This document shows positions 22,261 through 33,857 of a DNA stretch of 54,120 nucleotides, piece after piece (positions within the stretch are counted from its first letter, which is position 1; each line of letters starts with the position of its first letter). Source of the DNA: Gnetum montanum. Taxonomy: Eukaryota > Streptophyta > Gnetopsida > Gnetales > Gnetaceae. A program made the position numbers and the translations under genes. The DNA is taken from contig MNCI01037808.1 in assembly GCA_015680685.1 (NCBI GenBank), positions 3,087 to 57,206 on the forward strand, read 5' to 3'. Under the pieces are notes generated by a model. The model had not been told where the DNA came from and searched no databases. It saw only the letters and a program-made list of their open reading frames with translations.

Positions 22261-23969
22261 GCATGAAAATTTTACTATAAACATAGCATGTATACAATGT
22301 ACAAGGTAACGCAGGACCAATTTTTGTTTCACAGAATCCTCTTTTCTTTATTAAAAATTATTTTATTTTAAACAATGTTTGCAAAATTTGTTACACAAAG
22401 ATCCAAAATTCCAAAAAAGTCCCATGTTGTCATGGTTTGTCTCTGTTCACATTGTCTTCGCCTTTCGTTTCTACAACATTTCTCTTTGCACTGCCTTCCC
22501 CTGCATTGTCCTTTGCTGACTCTTCATTTCCTCCCTCTACAGGCACTACACCCTCATCTAGAGCCTGCATTTTAGGAGTGAAGTGGTCAGCTAGGGCAAC
22601 AAATGCAAACTACAATAGAGCATAAACATTAACACGGTAAAAAGTAACTAACCTGAGAAGGGTCTGTGTCTATCTTAATGGTTATCCAGTATAAAATATG
22701 CTTGAGGTGATGTTAGAACTCCTCTACCATGATATCCACACAATTTCTTTTACCTAGTTCAGTGTTTGCTACAGCAGCTCTTCCCCTTTTGACGATTGTC
22801 CACCTTGGCAACACCGGAGAAAAGGAGATGGTCGCAGTCTCTCCTGTGGGAAGGTCCACTTTCTATTCAAGAGATTTCATGACCTTTACCTACTCTTTGA
22901 ACTTGGCATAAGCCCCAGAAGCATCAATGGCATTTATGAATGCTTCATACATAAATTCCTCCACAACAACATCTTCATATAACTTATGATGGGTGGAATT
23001 TTCTTATTTATACATATGTTTATGGTTTCTATGGGACTAACCCCATTCGTAAACCTTGGCACTAAATTATTTTAAATTCTAACACTTCTGGTCTAGTGGG
23101 TCCATCTGCATCCACTACTCTATTATTTCGTGGATAGCCTCAATGTTCTGACTTGTGACTCTTCAAAACCTGGCGTAGTCTACCATAGTCGTGCGCTAGT
23201 CCTCATTGTTAGTGTTATGGGCTATGAGGAACTTGTTCCTTGACTTGAGATCCTCTACATCAGCCCTCATGTTTTCCTCCCTTTGCTCAACCTTTTGGAC
23301 CCATTTCCATAGGTCCTCGCTGATATGCTTATACTCCCACAGAGAGCATGTCAAGTGTAAAGAGCATTTGCAAACCTCATCGTATGTGTGATGAGATACC
23401 TCGGTCACTTCAGATAGGAATGTGGACACAAAATTGACTTTCAAATGTCATGTTGGGTCCTATTTGAGTTGAGAGGCTACCATAACATGAAAATCATACT
23501 AGTAGCATTAGCATGGAAAAAGTGGCAAACTCAACAAATTATAGCATAACAACATGAAAGAAAATAACACTACTACTTACCCACTTTAGGGTCCACCTGC
23601 TGAAGGCAACCAATCATGGCGTCAACAATCCCCTGCATAAACATGAACTTGTCAGGGACCTTAGCCCATGATTCCATGTGACTAGAGGGGGTCCTGTAGC
23701 ATCAACAGTAGCACCTACCGCATAACCAAACATGTCAACATGGCTAGGGCCTCCATGTATTTAGTCATCACCCCTGTCTTAGGGGCCGACACCTCTTTGT
23801 CATCTTCTTCTTCTTCCTCTTCCTCTTCTAATAGTCAAGAAACACGTTTGCATCAGCTCAAAGCAAGTTAGCCTAAGGCAGATGCTACGCTATGCTAAGC
23901 CATCTAGCGTAGCAGACAACAGCAAAGTAAGCATTAAACAAAATCGTTTATCAATAGGGGGTTTTGTCC

Positions 23970-24910
23970 TCTACAGTTTAAGCCATAGTCTTCGCCCCTT
24001 CTCTTCCTCCACATGAAGGGTTTCCTTGGATGAAGGAGGCCTCCTCCACCACAACTTGCTAGTCGCAGTCTCAATTATGAAACGTTCACCCTGTGACATG
24101 CTACCATCCACAATGACGGGTGTCTCTCGTATGCTATCTTGGCCACAAATGTTGCGGGCCACCTGATCCTTAGTCATTACAAAAAATGACTCCTCAATTA
24201 TTTTTGGGGGATCTTAGGCTTGGGTGGTCCAAAGGATCTAGCAAATCCATGGTTTGGAAATTTGGTCACGATTTCGCATGACCCAGACTCCATTCTCCTA
24301 AACCACCAGGAACTCTATGAAACATTTAAGATAGGATATGTATAAGGCACAATGGATGTTGGAACAGAACTTCATTTTCTTACAGTGCTCCAAGATCTGA
24401 GTCTGCAAGCTTTTACATAGAGACTCAGCCCAATTGTAATGGGCCCCCTCCTCCATAACTTTGTGCATCGCCCAAGCCTGCTCGATTTCCATGACCTTCC
24501 CTTGGGAGAGCATCTAGGGGAATATACAAGCACAAAAGATAGGTTAAACTCCCTTGGTGGGTCCTTGTTTAAGCCTCTCCATAGGGAGCCCCTTGTTCTC
24601 CTTGGTAAGCCCTAACCACTCCTAAATGTCCTTCTTCTAAAGGGTCAACTCGATCTTAGACTTTGACCTTATCAGAATGCCATCGGCAGGGACACTGAAG
24701 AGGTCTGTGAATAGTTGGTCATTAATGTCAATGACCACCTGCACACCATGTACATGCGAATGGAAGCGGCTCATCTTGTCAAAGAAGGAGTCGACCAGGG
24801 AGAGCATCTCGGTAGTAGAAAAATTTGGATTTGGGGCCAGGAATAGATCCATAAGACTCGTCTTTTTGATGTTCTGGACTAGGGAGTCTGAGGCTGCACC
24901 ATTTATCTAG
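23970..24910 (-). pseudogene. Antisense second domain, unrecognised
   Basis: A single minus-strand frame links start points at 24852, 24513 and 24177, broken by several stops. The first part, HVHGVQVVIDINDQLFTDLF then SVPADG (about 24770-24690), is followed by EWLGLT. It resembles in outline the 'V.G..I.FS...I..LLGLP' pattern of plant-transposon-associated proteins (ATHILA ORF-1 and putative plant transposon protein families). The second part is helical (KVMEIEQAWAMHKVMEEGAH). The family assignment is tentative and rests on pattern alone. No catalytic motif is visible. Confidence 0.4.
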
Positions 24911-25439
24911 TGTTGGCTTGCTTCTACTTCACCATATTTGAAGTAGATGTTTGCAGCCTATGTCTCAGCGATTACCACCATCACCTCCTAGGGCCTCTTT
25001 TCCCCTGCAATAGTTTCACAAAAATGTTTAGCCTAAAAATGTAGAAAATACAAAGATTGCAAAGGCACTTAAGCATGCGACACTTACTGCTTGGCCTACC
25101 AAGTCTGTACAGTAACGGGAATGGTGGAAGTTCAACTAGAACTTGTTTAACTGTGACCAATTTAAAGGGTTCTACCCACTCATCATCCAGCCAACCCTGC
25201 CCCTTGCACTGATTGTAGGGAAGATAATATATGCCTCAGTAGGTTTGGTATTCACCCCTACATTGATCGAGCACACCTACCTACAGGTTCATAGCAAAAG
25301 AGAACTCCTGTAGGGCTATCTGTGTTGTAGCTAGTAGACCTGGTAGGTCGTGAACACCATCCTTGTTAATGAGGAACCTGGTAACAAACACATGTTGTTA
25401 GCATTAGGCCAATATGGCCAGGGTTTCATAAACATAGTA

Positions 25440-25945
25440 GAACAATGCTGCAAAACTCACCCACCAGTACAGTAGATAGTTCCCTAAGGGTTATGGAAGC
25501 ACATCACCATATAATGTGTGAAGAATAATGTGTTGTAATGATGATAACAACTGTACTCAGGCATCTCCCAAATCTAGGCCAAAATCCTCAACCCTGTTGG
25601 GTGCTGAGTAGATCCTTCTCCTTGCTTGCTCATGATCACCTCGTCGGTCAAAAACCTCAGAATGCCTCAACTTGCCCCAAGCAAAATGGCTTTTGTTATG
25701 TTGGCCGCCTCCTCTTCCTCCTCTAGGGATGACCAAACGATCACACTGAAGTGGTCGAGGAGGAATTATAAGAAGTCATGTGCCCCTTTCCTGAACCATA
25801 CCCCCTGCTCTCCCATACATATCTAGGAAGGAGAAGCATTGGCCACAGGTTTTCTCACATGACATAGGACCCCTCTAATTTCTAAAAAATCAGGATTGGC
25901 CTTAGCCCCATCATGCACAACACAATCAGCAAGTGTTAGCATCAT
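25440..25945 (-). pseudogene. Antisense HAD/NIF (FCP1-like) phosphatase domain remnant
   Basis: One minus-strand frame of about 168 codons with six stops resembles the NLI-interacting-factor/CTD-phosphatase branch of the HAD superfamily. The motif I region reads LEIRGVLCHVR, where the family has D-x-D/N-x-(T/V)-L. Next come FRKGAHDFL and FLLDHFSVIVWSS (motif II VWSS). Then follow HPTGLRIL and IWE (motif III neighbourhood), and YNTLFFTHYMVMCFHNP, where the family has NTLLIDD...NP. Asp is missing from motif I and the terminal DD, so it is catalytically dead or very diverged. Members dephosphorylate proteins such as the RNA polymerase II CTD. Capture from a host gene is inferred. Confidence 0.5.
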
Positions 25946-26909
25946 GCCTAAGTGCAATACATGCACAACATAATAGTACCTAGCAATTCATGCATATAGC
26001 GTAGCATAATCCTCTTCCCGTACATAGCGTAGAAAGAACACAAAAGTGCTAGCGTAGTGGAAATAGCCTAGCATAGCAACAGAGTAATTAACCCTAACAG
26101 GGTGAAACAACATGCCCTAACAAAACACATATCACACTATCACATCACGCATGGCTTAACCCTCCTCCAGGTCCTACGTCATGCCATTCAAAAGCCAAGT
26201 AACTTAAACCATCTGAACCCCCATGGTTATGACAATCACGGCGGTGGCAGTTTAAGCAACCTTGCATGCAACAATGGTGTAACGTTTATGCACTCACCGA
26301 GGCCAAAATGGCAACAGTGGTGATGCAAAAGCAAAAACAACATGATGATAGAAAACACAGGTGGCTAAGAATAGGATGCAAAATGAAAGTAGAGAACAAT
26401 AGAAGTAAGAAACGATAACAAAGTCATGAAAAAGCAGAGGAAGCATATTAACCTATCGGGTCAATGGCATGTCCTTCTGTGCTGCGACTCTCGCTTATGT
26501 CACACATCCTAGGGTTTGCTTCACCTCCTCAACCTTTGCAAGCACCAAATGCATGCATTACTTCTTTGGAGCCATTATCCTACTCACAGATTTCTTTTCC
26601 TCTTTGCTATGAAAAAAATGCCTTGCTAGTTGTTAGCACAATTGCTCCGTGCTTCAAAATTGCCTTGTTCTCTAAATGTGGGCTCTGCACTCTTATAGTG
26701 AGAATGGAAAAATTACCAGGGTTTAACCCCTATTTATGGCTATAATAGTAAGATAGGAAAACTTGCCGCTCTCTCTCTCTATTTAATGCAGAGTGCACTG
26801 TATAGCGTAGCATGCTCACCATGACATCGTAGCACTATTGACATTAAAGCCTTGACATGCTTCAAGCTAACAGTCTGCTTTCCCAAAAACAAAAAAATAT
26901 TTGTTTTTG

Positions 26910-27230
26910 TTACAGGTCTAAAAAGACCTTAAACTACCAACTCTAGCAATCGTGGAGTTACTGGTCCAAAAAAACCTTAAACTAGCATTCCTAGCATAGT
27001 TGCACCTTTAACTGTCTGAAAAGACCTTAAACTAGCAATTTCAACCTGTTATACATTCACAGTCTGCAATGACGTTAAACTAGAAATTTTTCACTTTTGA
27101 ATTCATAGTTTTTCAATTTCTAGTAGTTTCACATTTTCACATTAGTAGTTTTCATTTCTATTTTAAACTTCACATTCTTGCACCTTGGCAGTCCACCATC
27201 ACCTTAAACTAGCAAGCTTTTAATCTTTAT
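26910..27230 (+). repeat. Repeat block 2: GACCTTAAACTAGCA units
   Basis: About five to six degenerate units contain 'AAAAGACCTTAAACTAGCAA' (near 26925, 26975, 27025, 27070 and 27200). They are separated by TC-rich sequence and stand between the start of the antisense unit and pol. The core TTAAACTAGCA matches blocks 1 and 3. Confidence 0.75.
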
Positions 27231-27479
27231 ATCATCATACTTCACAAGTTGCATCTCGTCACTGTTTTGAAAATTTTCGTTATACACAGTCTCTACCAAC
27301 ATGTGCCTCTTAATCAAGCTTTCACCTCATGTTGACAAGTCAAGCGAGAGATGGAAATCTGTCATGATCTCTACACACCCTTAACATTAGTAGGTCCACA
27401 TGGCAAGCTCGTGAGGTAGTTGAACCCCAACCTAATTGACTAGGGGTTGACCACAGCTAGCATTGTAGCGGCATTAGAA

Positions 27480-30400
27480 GCATCCCCAAACTAGACCAAA
27501 CATTTGGTCCAAGCCCTAGACTTAGAGGATGGGGATGTAATATAGGATCCCCTCATCGAGATGCATGTGACCACGTCTAAGGAAAAGGTAAAAACATTAA
27601 GACCCAGCTCCCTCCTAGATGCACAAACACACGAAAACGTAGCCAAGATTTTGCAAGACAACATCAATGTTTTCACATGGTCATATAGCGACATGCAAGG
27701 TCTAGATATGTAGCTGATACAACACAACATAGTCCTAGACCCACGCATGATGGTAGTCAAGTAGAAGGCTCACAAAGTTAAGCCTAAAATCACACTAGCC
27801 TTGAGGGATGAGATCAGCAAGCTATACCAAGCTGGTTTCATCTACATAGTTGACTACTTGGAATGGGTATCCAACATCATCATGGTTTCGAAGAAAATGA
27901 GAGGAATAAAAATCTGTATAGATTTTTGGGACTTAAACAAGGCAACGATCAAGGACAATTTTTCACTTCCAAGCATCGATTAGCTCACTGACACCACGGC
28001 CAGTCACTCTCTATTATCCTTCATGGACGGTTTCTCCAGATACAACTAAATCCACATTAACCTAGAGCATCAGCTAATGACTACCTTCATGACCCCATGG
28101 GGTACCTTCTACTACACCCTGATGCCTTTTAGGCTCAAGAATGCTAAAGCAACCTACTAGCGAGCCATGACCTACATCTTCAGTGACTACATCATAGAAA
28201 CATTAAACAACTAATTGGATGATATAGAAGTCAAGTCCAAGGAGGTAGCTAATCACCCACATGATCTAGGGGTAGTCCTCAAGTGTTTTCAAATGCACAA
28301 CTTATACCTCAATCCTAATAAGTGCATCTTTGGGGTGAAAACGAGGTGCATGTTAAGGTTCTTAGAATTGAAGGTCGGAATATGGATGGACCCTAACAAA
28401 GTTAAGGCCATCCCCAACCTGGCACCTCCCACAAACCTTAAGGAGTTACGTGGTTTGCAAAGTATGGTGTAAAGCATTCGAAGGTTTATAGCAAGGTTGA
28501 CCGACAAGTTACACCCCATGCAACATCTTCTGAAGGAGTGAACAACCTAGTGTCAACACGCCTTCGATGACCTGAAGCAGCTTTTACACCTCCCAACTGT
28601 GCATCTGCCACAAAGGCATAAACCCTTCTTCATCTACCTCACCACCTCTAACACATCTATTTTGGCACTACTATGTCAGAAACGAGATGACGGTTCTGAG
28701 ATACGAGTGTATTATCTAAGTCATGCACTATTAGCGCACAAATAAAAGTACAATGAACTGGAGAGGAATTTCCTTGCCTTAGTGTTTGCACTAAAAATGT
28801 GGAGGCATTACCTTTTTCCTAGTACAACTAACATCATTTGCAAAAGCAACATACTCTAGGATATCACTAACAACCTATACAAAAATAGTAGGATAGTCCA
28901 ATGAAAGGCAATAACCATAGAGTTCGATTTACACTATGTAAGTCAATCGTCAATGAAGGGTCAAGCCATAGCAACCCGACTCATGGCCTCACCAGTCGAT
29001 GACCAGGTAACCATTGATCCCAAATTCCTAGACGAACACGTTAGCATCATCAACATCATCCTGTTGCATCTCAAAGCCACTTTCCACTTCGATCTTGCCT
29101 CAATCATGCGAGGAGGTAGTGTCGGTGCTATCATCACGTTCCCCTATGGAGAAATACACCCATCTGCTTATCGTTTTGTGTTCCCTTGCACCAACAATGT
29201 GGCAGAGTATGAGGGATTACTCAGAGGCCTCTTAACTGCCCAAACACTATGCATACAACACCTGGCTATGTGCGTTGATTTGTAATTAGTTGTGAATCAA
29301 GTCATCAAGGTCTACACATATAAAGCTACACATCTGCAACCCTACTGCGATCTAGAAAAAAGCATACTTAAGCAATTCACAACCACATATGTGCAACACC
29401 TACCACACAACGAAAACACTATGGTAGATGCCTTAGCTACCCTAGCACTAAACATTCTTTCACATTCCTTTGCAAGCCTACCAACTTCGATTATCGAATG
29501 CACTAGGCCTATCACTCAGGTGGAACACGTGGCCTCTCTCAGCACTACAGATACCCAAGAGTGGTAAACCAACATTAAATCTTACCTACAACATGGTGAA
29601 CCCTGAAGTGGATTAACATCTGCTCAAAGAGATGCAATCTGTAAGCATGCCCAACAATACGTGCTCATGGAAAATGACGCCCTGTGTCGACGTTCCTACA
29701 ATGGGATATTGTTGGCATGTGTGGGTGGGGAGTAGGCATAGAAGGTAGTTAATGAAGTGCATGAGGGGCTGTGCAGTGGACACATAGCACCTAGGACTAT
29801 GGCTATGAAAATCAGGTGTCTAGGGTACTATTGGCCCCACATAGAGCATGACTGCCTATTAAAAGTCAAGACATGTAGCACATGCTAGAGATACGCAAAT
29901 ATTATACACATAGCACCCATAGACCTACACCCAACGTAGATCACCTCGCCCTTTCAGTGATGGGGACTAGACCTTATAGGGCCTATCACGCCTAAGTCCT
30001 CTACAAGGCATAATTTCATTATCACCATCATTAAGTATTTTACTAAGTGGGTGGAAGTCATCCCCCTGAGGAAAACGACATCTCAGTAAATCTACCACTT
30101 CGTCCTAGACAACATCGTAATGAGATTTGGGCTTCCAATGACTATTATGACTGAAAATGGGCCACAGTTTAGTAGTTCAAAAACTCAAACCTTTGTAGCA
30201 ACTTAGGCATCAAGCAATCATTCTCCTCCCCCTATTAACCACAAGTGAATGGGCAAGTGGGGGCTACAAATAAGTCCATCATCAACTTGCTGAAGCAGAT
30301 GCTTAACAACAACAAGAGGTAGTGGCACAAGAAAATCCTCTATGTTTTGTGGGCCTACAGGATGATGTGCACAACCACAACAAGTAAGACTCCTTATAAC

Positions 30401-30801
30401 CTTGTTTATGGATCTAAAGTTGTGTTGCCTCTTGAGTTGCAAGTACCATCACTCCAGATGATCCTATCTGAATTTGTGAACGAAGCCTAGAACAATGAGT
30501 CATGGATCGTCAACCTCGATTCAATAGAGACAGAGCCCACGCAGATGCTGAGAAACATCAAGCACTACTAGAGCAAGCAATAGTAAAAGCATCATGTAGA
30601 CCTGCATCAGGGGCCAGTTCTGAAGGGAGAACTCATCTTCAAGGCCATCTGTGAGCACGTGAGCAAATTATCAACCAATTGGGAAGGTCCTTAAGTGGTC
30701 ACTAAAGCCTTTGAGAATGGATCCTTCAAGCTGGCAGACATGGATGGCAATGAGTTTGCCAACCTGGTGAATCACTTGTACCTCAAGCCATACTATGTCT
30801 G
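27480..30801 (+). pseudogene. pol: Giant element: pol (RT, RNase H, second RNase H, integrase)
   Basis: One frame links 27801, 28215, 28953, 29292 and 29961, with stops, and a frameshift near 30190. RT: CIDFWDLNKATIKDNFSLPS (27918-27977), SFMDGFSRYN, and TFYYTLMPFRLKNAKATY. The YxDD block has decayed (LDDIEVKS near 28215). RNase H 1: KYNELERNFLALVFAL (about 28748). RNase H 2: RFVFPCTNNVAEYEGLL (29174-29224) and NTMVDALATLA. Integrase: HEGLCSGHIAP and YYWPHIEHDC (29758-29850), WGLDLIGPI (29961), TENGPQFSS (30150), and the VNGQVGATNKS Glu-region with E changed to G/A. A C-terminal KGELIFKA...WEGP...LKPYY tail follows. The start is not resolved. Confidence 0.9.
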
Positions 30802-30819
30802 AAGCATGGCAACAACAAG

Positions 30820-31180
30820 CATCGTCCACTATGACGTTAAACTAGTAGCAACAAGCACCATCCACTACGATGTTAAACTAGCAATAATAGGTGTGCGAGT
30901 GTCTACTATGACGTTAAACTAGCATGGCTACAACAGTGTCCGCTATGACAATAAACTAGCAACAACAACTAGCAGCGTCTGCTATGACATTAAAATGGTA
31001 GCGACCATCCGCTATGACGTAAAACTGGCAAAACTAGTCCGCTATGACTATAAACTGGCATGGCATATCCACTATGATGTTAAAATGGCATGTACTATCT
31101 ATTGGGATCTTAAACCAGCATAGTGGTCCACTGGGACCTTAAACCAACACATTGTCTACCAAGACCTTAAATTGGGTTCG
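30820..31180 (+). repeat. Repeat block 3: CCGCTATGACGTTAAACTAGCA array
   Basis: About twelve degenerate units of roughly 22-45 bp share 'TCCRCTATGACGTTAAACTAGCA' (for example near 30823, 30863, 30910, 30947, 30990, 31010, 31040, 31070 and 31110). The array starts just after the pol stop, in the 3' untranslated region. Ogre/Tat elements are known to carry satellite-like arrays here. Confidence 0.85.
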
Positions 31181-32225
31181 CATCACATCCCTAGCATGAA
31201 TCTACGCTAAGTACACATCGAATGAGCATGCGCAATGCTAATGCATGGGTGGGATGTTGCAGTTCTGAAACGTGGTCCATGATGCAATGCAAACACACTC
31301 TAGAATGCACCTAATGTTACCATCCTTGGCATTGTACTGACCCTCCAGAGATGTCGTACGACATTGCACTGGCCCTCCAGACCTACCGTTGTCATAGCCT
31401 CTTCACTTGACGGTAGTTCCTCGGCCAGTGCCTACAGCTAGAGTTCCAGTAGTATTGTGGACCAGCCACAATATTTTCATCCTCTCCTTGCCAATAGCAT
31501 TCAACTATGTTGTAGCTAATCCCATAGCGAAACCGAGAATGCATGTCCTTGGCAGGGATTCCAGAGCATTCGCACTCACAGCGGCGCCTCTAAGACCAGT
31601 TCCTCCACGCTGATGCTGCCAAGGCCACGGCTGGCCTTCTTGCTTTGGACATCATACACCAGCAATGATGTCCAAGAGCTTCAACAACATCTGCAGCTAG
31701 CAAGACTTTTTCCCTCATCGGTCAAAGGCACGTCTCTCCATAGTAGCAAATGCTACAACGCTACAAAGTGAGTGCCTCGACTAGCTTGACTACTCCAGAG
31801 TGCAACTCCCATAACATGCGTAACATAGCTCACTGCATGGGAAACATTAGTGCAAGTTCCATGACGCATGTAACACAACTTGCCACATGGAAAGCATCTA
31901 TAGGTAGGTCAAAACCCTACATAGATGTAATGCAACTCATCCTGGGAAAGAAACCTATCCTATGGGAGGTCGAAGGTCGATGAAAATAAATGAAAATGCA
32001 CATGACTCCCTCATGAGTACTCCAACAAGGGATTTGACTAAACCTCATCTTTGCCCTTCTCATATGCCTCCTTCTTCCCTACTTCACCTTTTCACTCCAA
32101 TGCAACACTCTCAAGTGTAGCTAAGCGACATCTTGACACTCACCGAGCAACAATCTTAGCATTTTATCTTCTATGGTATTTCATATTCTTTGTCAATATC
32201 TATCAAGCTTATTCTCGAAACAGCG
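31180..32225 (+). other. Giant element: 3' untranslated region, no gene seen
   Basis: About 1 kb between the repeat array and the polypurine tract. It holds short CTCCAGA...CATTGCAC repeats (31320-31390) and no sustained frame or recognised domain. Confidence 0.5.
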
Positions 32226-32240
32226 ATAAAGTGGGGCCAA
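32226..32240 (+). other. Giant element: polypurine tract
   Basis: ATAAAGTGGGGCCAA abuts the 3' LTR start (TGTAACACC) as expected for plus-strand DNA priming. The final CCAA departs from pure purine, which decay may explain. Confidence 0.6.
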
Positions 32241-33852
32241 TGTAACACCTCAAAAATTTGAAGGCATTCTTACTTCACTAGGCCTTGCAATTCACATAGC
32301 ACTACAGTAGTCCTTCGGGGTGAGAACGCTCTAAATTCAGGCCTACTAGTTTGGCAAGTTTTATACTTTGGGTATAAATAGGCTCTATGAATCATCCTTC
32401 TTGTCCACCTAAGTATTTTACCCAACCAATAACTTGCTCAGAAGCAATGCGTAGAGTTGACAGCAGCGCTCAGGATGCGCAAAATAGTTTGGCAAGTTTT
32501 CTAAGTCATGGACCTTGCTATGCTATGTTATGCCTTGCTATGTAGCATAGCAAGCTTCAAAAAACAATTGTAGAATGAAGTGCCACACTACGCTATGCTA
32601 CGCAACATAGCGTAGTGTAGCAAAAGCTATATGGTTAGTTCCTTCGCCAAACTTCAAGTCCTTTAGCAATATCTCTTTCTATTAGAAAGCAGTGAACCAT
32701 GTCTACTGCTATGCTACGCTAAGCTACATGGTGCAACAAGGCATAGAAATTCTACGAAAGTGACAGAAGAAAAATCAAAGCGCAGGATTAGTAAGTTCAC
32801 AAGTTTTGCAATGTAGGAGGAAAAGTTTGTAGATTGGAAACGTTTTTGCAACTAAATAAAATTGCTATGCTACGCTACACTACATAGCATAGTAAGTATG
32901 CAGCACACATATAGAGAAATGCGAGACAACATGCTACGCTATGCCGAACATGCTACACTACGAAGCACACCAAAGCATGCAGGTGGTTGTGCGACATCAA
33001 TGCACTTCACCTACTTGAACTGTTAGCACATGTCTCTAGATGCTAATGGCACAATTATGGCATGGTAGGCTCATAGTTATGGCACAGCAAACTCAAATTA
33101 CAACGGTCATGCAGGCACGTGCAGCACAGACAAGTCAACATGGGTTGAAGGCACGTGGCATCCAAACCACCTCTTTCATGCACCCTTGGTCCTATAAATA
33201 CCCCAATGAGCATCATTCAGCTCTCTGTCTCTCTCTCTAGCTCCTGCTCCTTTTGGCACATTTTCAAGTTGGTCCTTGATGTCCTTTGGCAAGAAGGAAA
33301 ATAAGTTAGCATTGTAACCTTGAGCATTGTAAGCTTTCTTTTTGGCATAGCAAATAGATAGCATTCTCAACTAACATTTTTTCCTACCTCCTTTCTACCA
33401 CCTTGTTAGAATTTTCACATTGTCAACTCTTGAATCCACGCCCAAGTGCACAGTTGTCTTTACTCTACACGTCTTGGTTACTCTCGGGATCTCTGCACTC
33501 CTCAACATTGTGCAACTGACTATATCCATCTTGACAGAGCAAACTTGTAGCTTCAGATTGGTGCATTTTTCTAACTTCATTTTACTTTGTTTCCTGCTTA
33601 TTACTGCGTTTTATACTATTTTCTATCTCCTTTGCATTTAATCATTACTTCGCATTTTCATTTCCACTTCCAAAATACATGTTGCAAAAGGCTATATAAA
33701 TGCCAACTAAGTCCCTATCAAATCGACCAAAATGTTTAGGGAACCCCATATCCATTCCATCCAGCATATCCCTCCCATGAATATGGGGTTGAGACTGTCA
33801 TGACTACCGACCCCTCGGTATTTTCCAGCCATCGACGTTTTCAGTCACTACA
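32241..33852 (+). repeat. Giant element 3' LTR
   Basis: It starts TGTAACACC and ends TCAGTCACTACA, with canonical TG/CA. It aligns with the 5' LTR over its full length, including both TATA-like boxes (32373-32380 and 33193-33200) and the CT tract (33221-33238). It is followed by the right target duplication. Confidence 0.93.
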
Positions 33853-33857
33853 ATGCA
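33853..33857. repeat. Target-site duplication, right copy (ATGCA)
   Basis: Identical to 16014-16018 and directly outside the 3' LTR end. Confidence 0.9.

Larger units (their letters stand above)
22345..26740 (-). pseudogene. Giant element: antisense transcription-unit-like region between protease and RT
   Basis: On the minus strand an ATAAATA core-promoter-like sequence (26731-26737) is followed by an ATG at 26575 (MAPKK). Long decayed frames come next, and an AATAAA signal at 22347-22352. The recognisable parts are the HAD/NIF-like domain (25945-25440) and a second domain in a single frame at 24910-23970. Near 23440-23200 there is a Glu/Lys-rich helical stretch in another frame. No sense-strand frame is sustained here. 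The layout resembles antisense additional ORFs reported in some plant Tat-type elements. Splicing could explain the frame changes, but decay could too. Confidence 0.6.
16019..33852 (+). mobile_element. Giant Tat-like Ty3/gypsy LTR retrotransposon, structurally complete, coding-dead
   Basis: The element is 17,834 bp with two LTRs of 1634 and 1612 bp and 5-bp target duplications (ATGCA). In order it holds a putative primer site, a three-unit leader repeat, gag-protease, an antisense unit bounded by repeats, RT-RNase H-second RNase H-integrase, a 3' repeat array and a polypurine tract. The second RNase H, separated from the first and read as FPCTNNVAEYEGLLRGL, is diagnostic of the Tat/Ogre branch. 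By eye, about 170 bp of LTR (17040-17210 versus 33240-33410) differs at roughly 12 percent of positions, so the insertion is old. All protein frames carry stops. Confidence 0.93.

Noticed and set aside
27491-27760. Minus-strand 89-codon frame as part of the antisense unit
   Set aside because: It overlaps the start of the pol frame, which is supported by continuous phase with RT, and it lies upstream of the antisense promoter-like sequence.
22040-31180. CTAGCA repeat blocks as a CRISPR array
   Set aside because: Units vary in length and sequence, spacers are not unique and regular, and the context is a eukaryotic retrotransposon.
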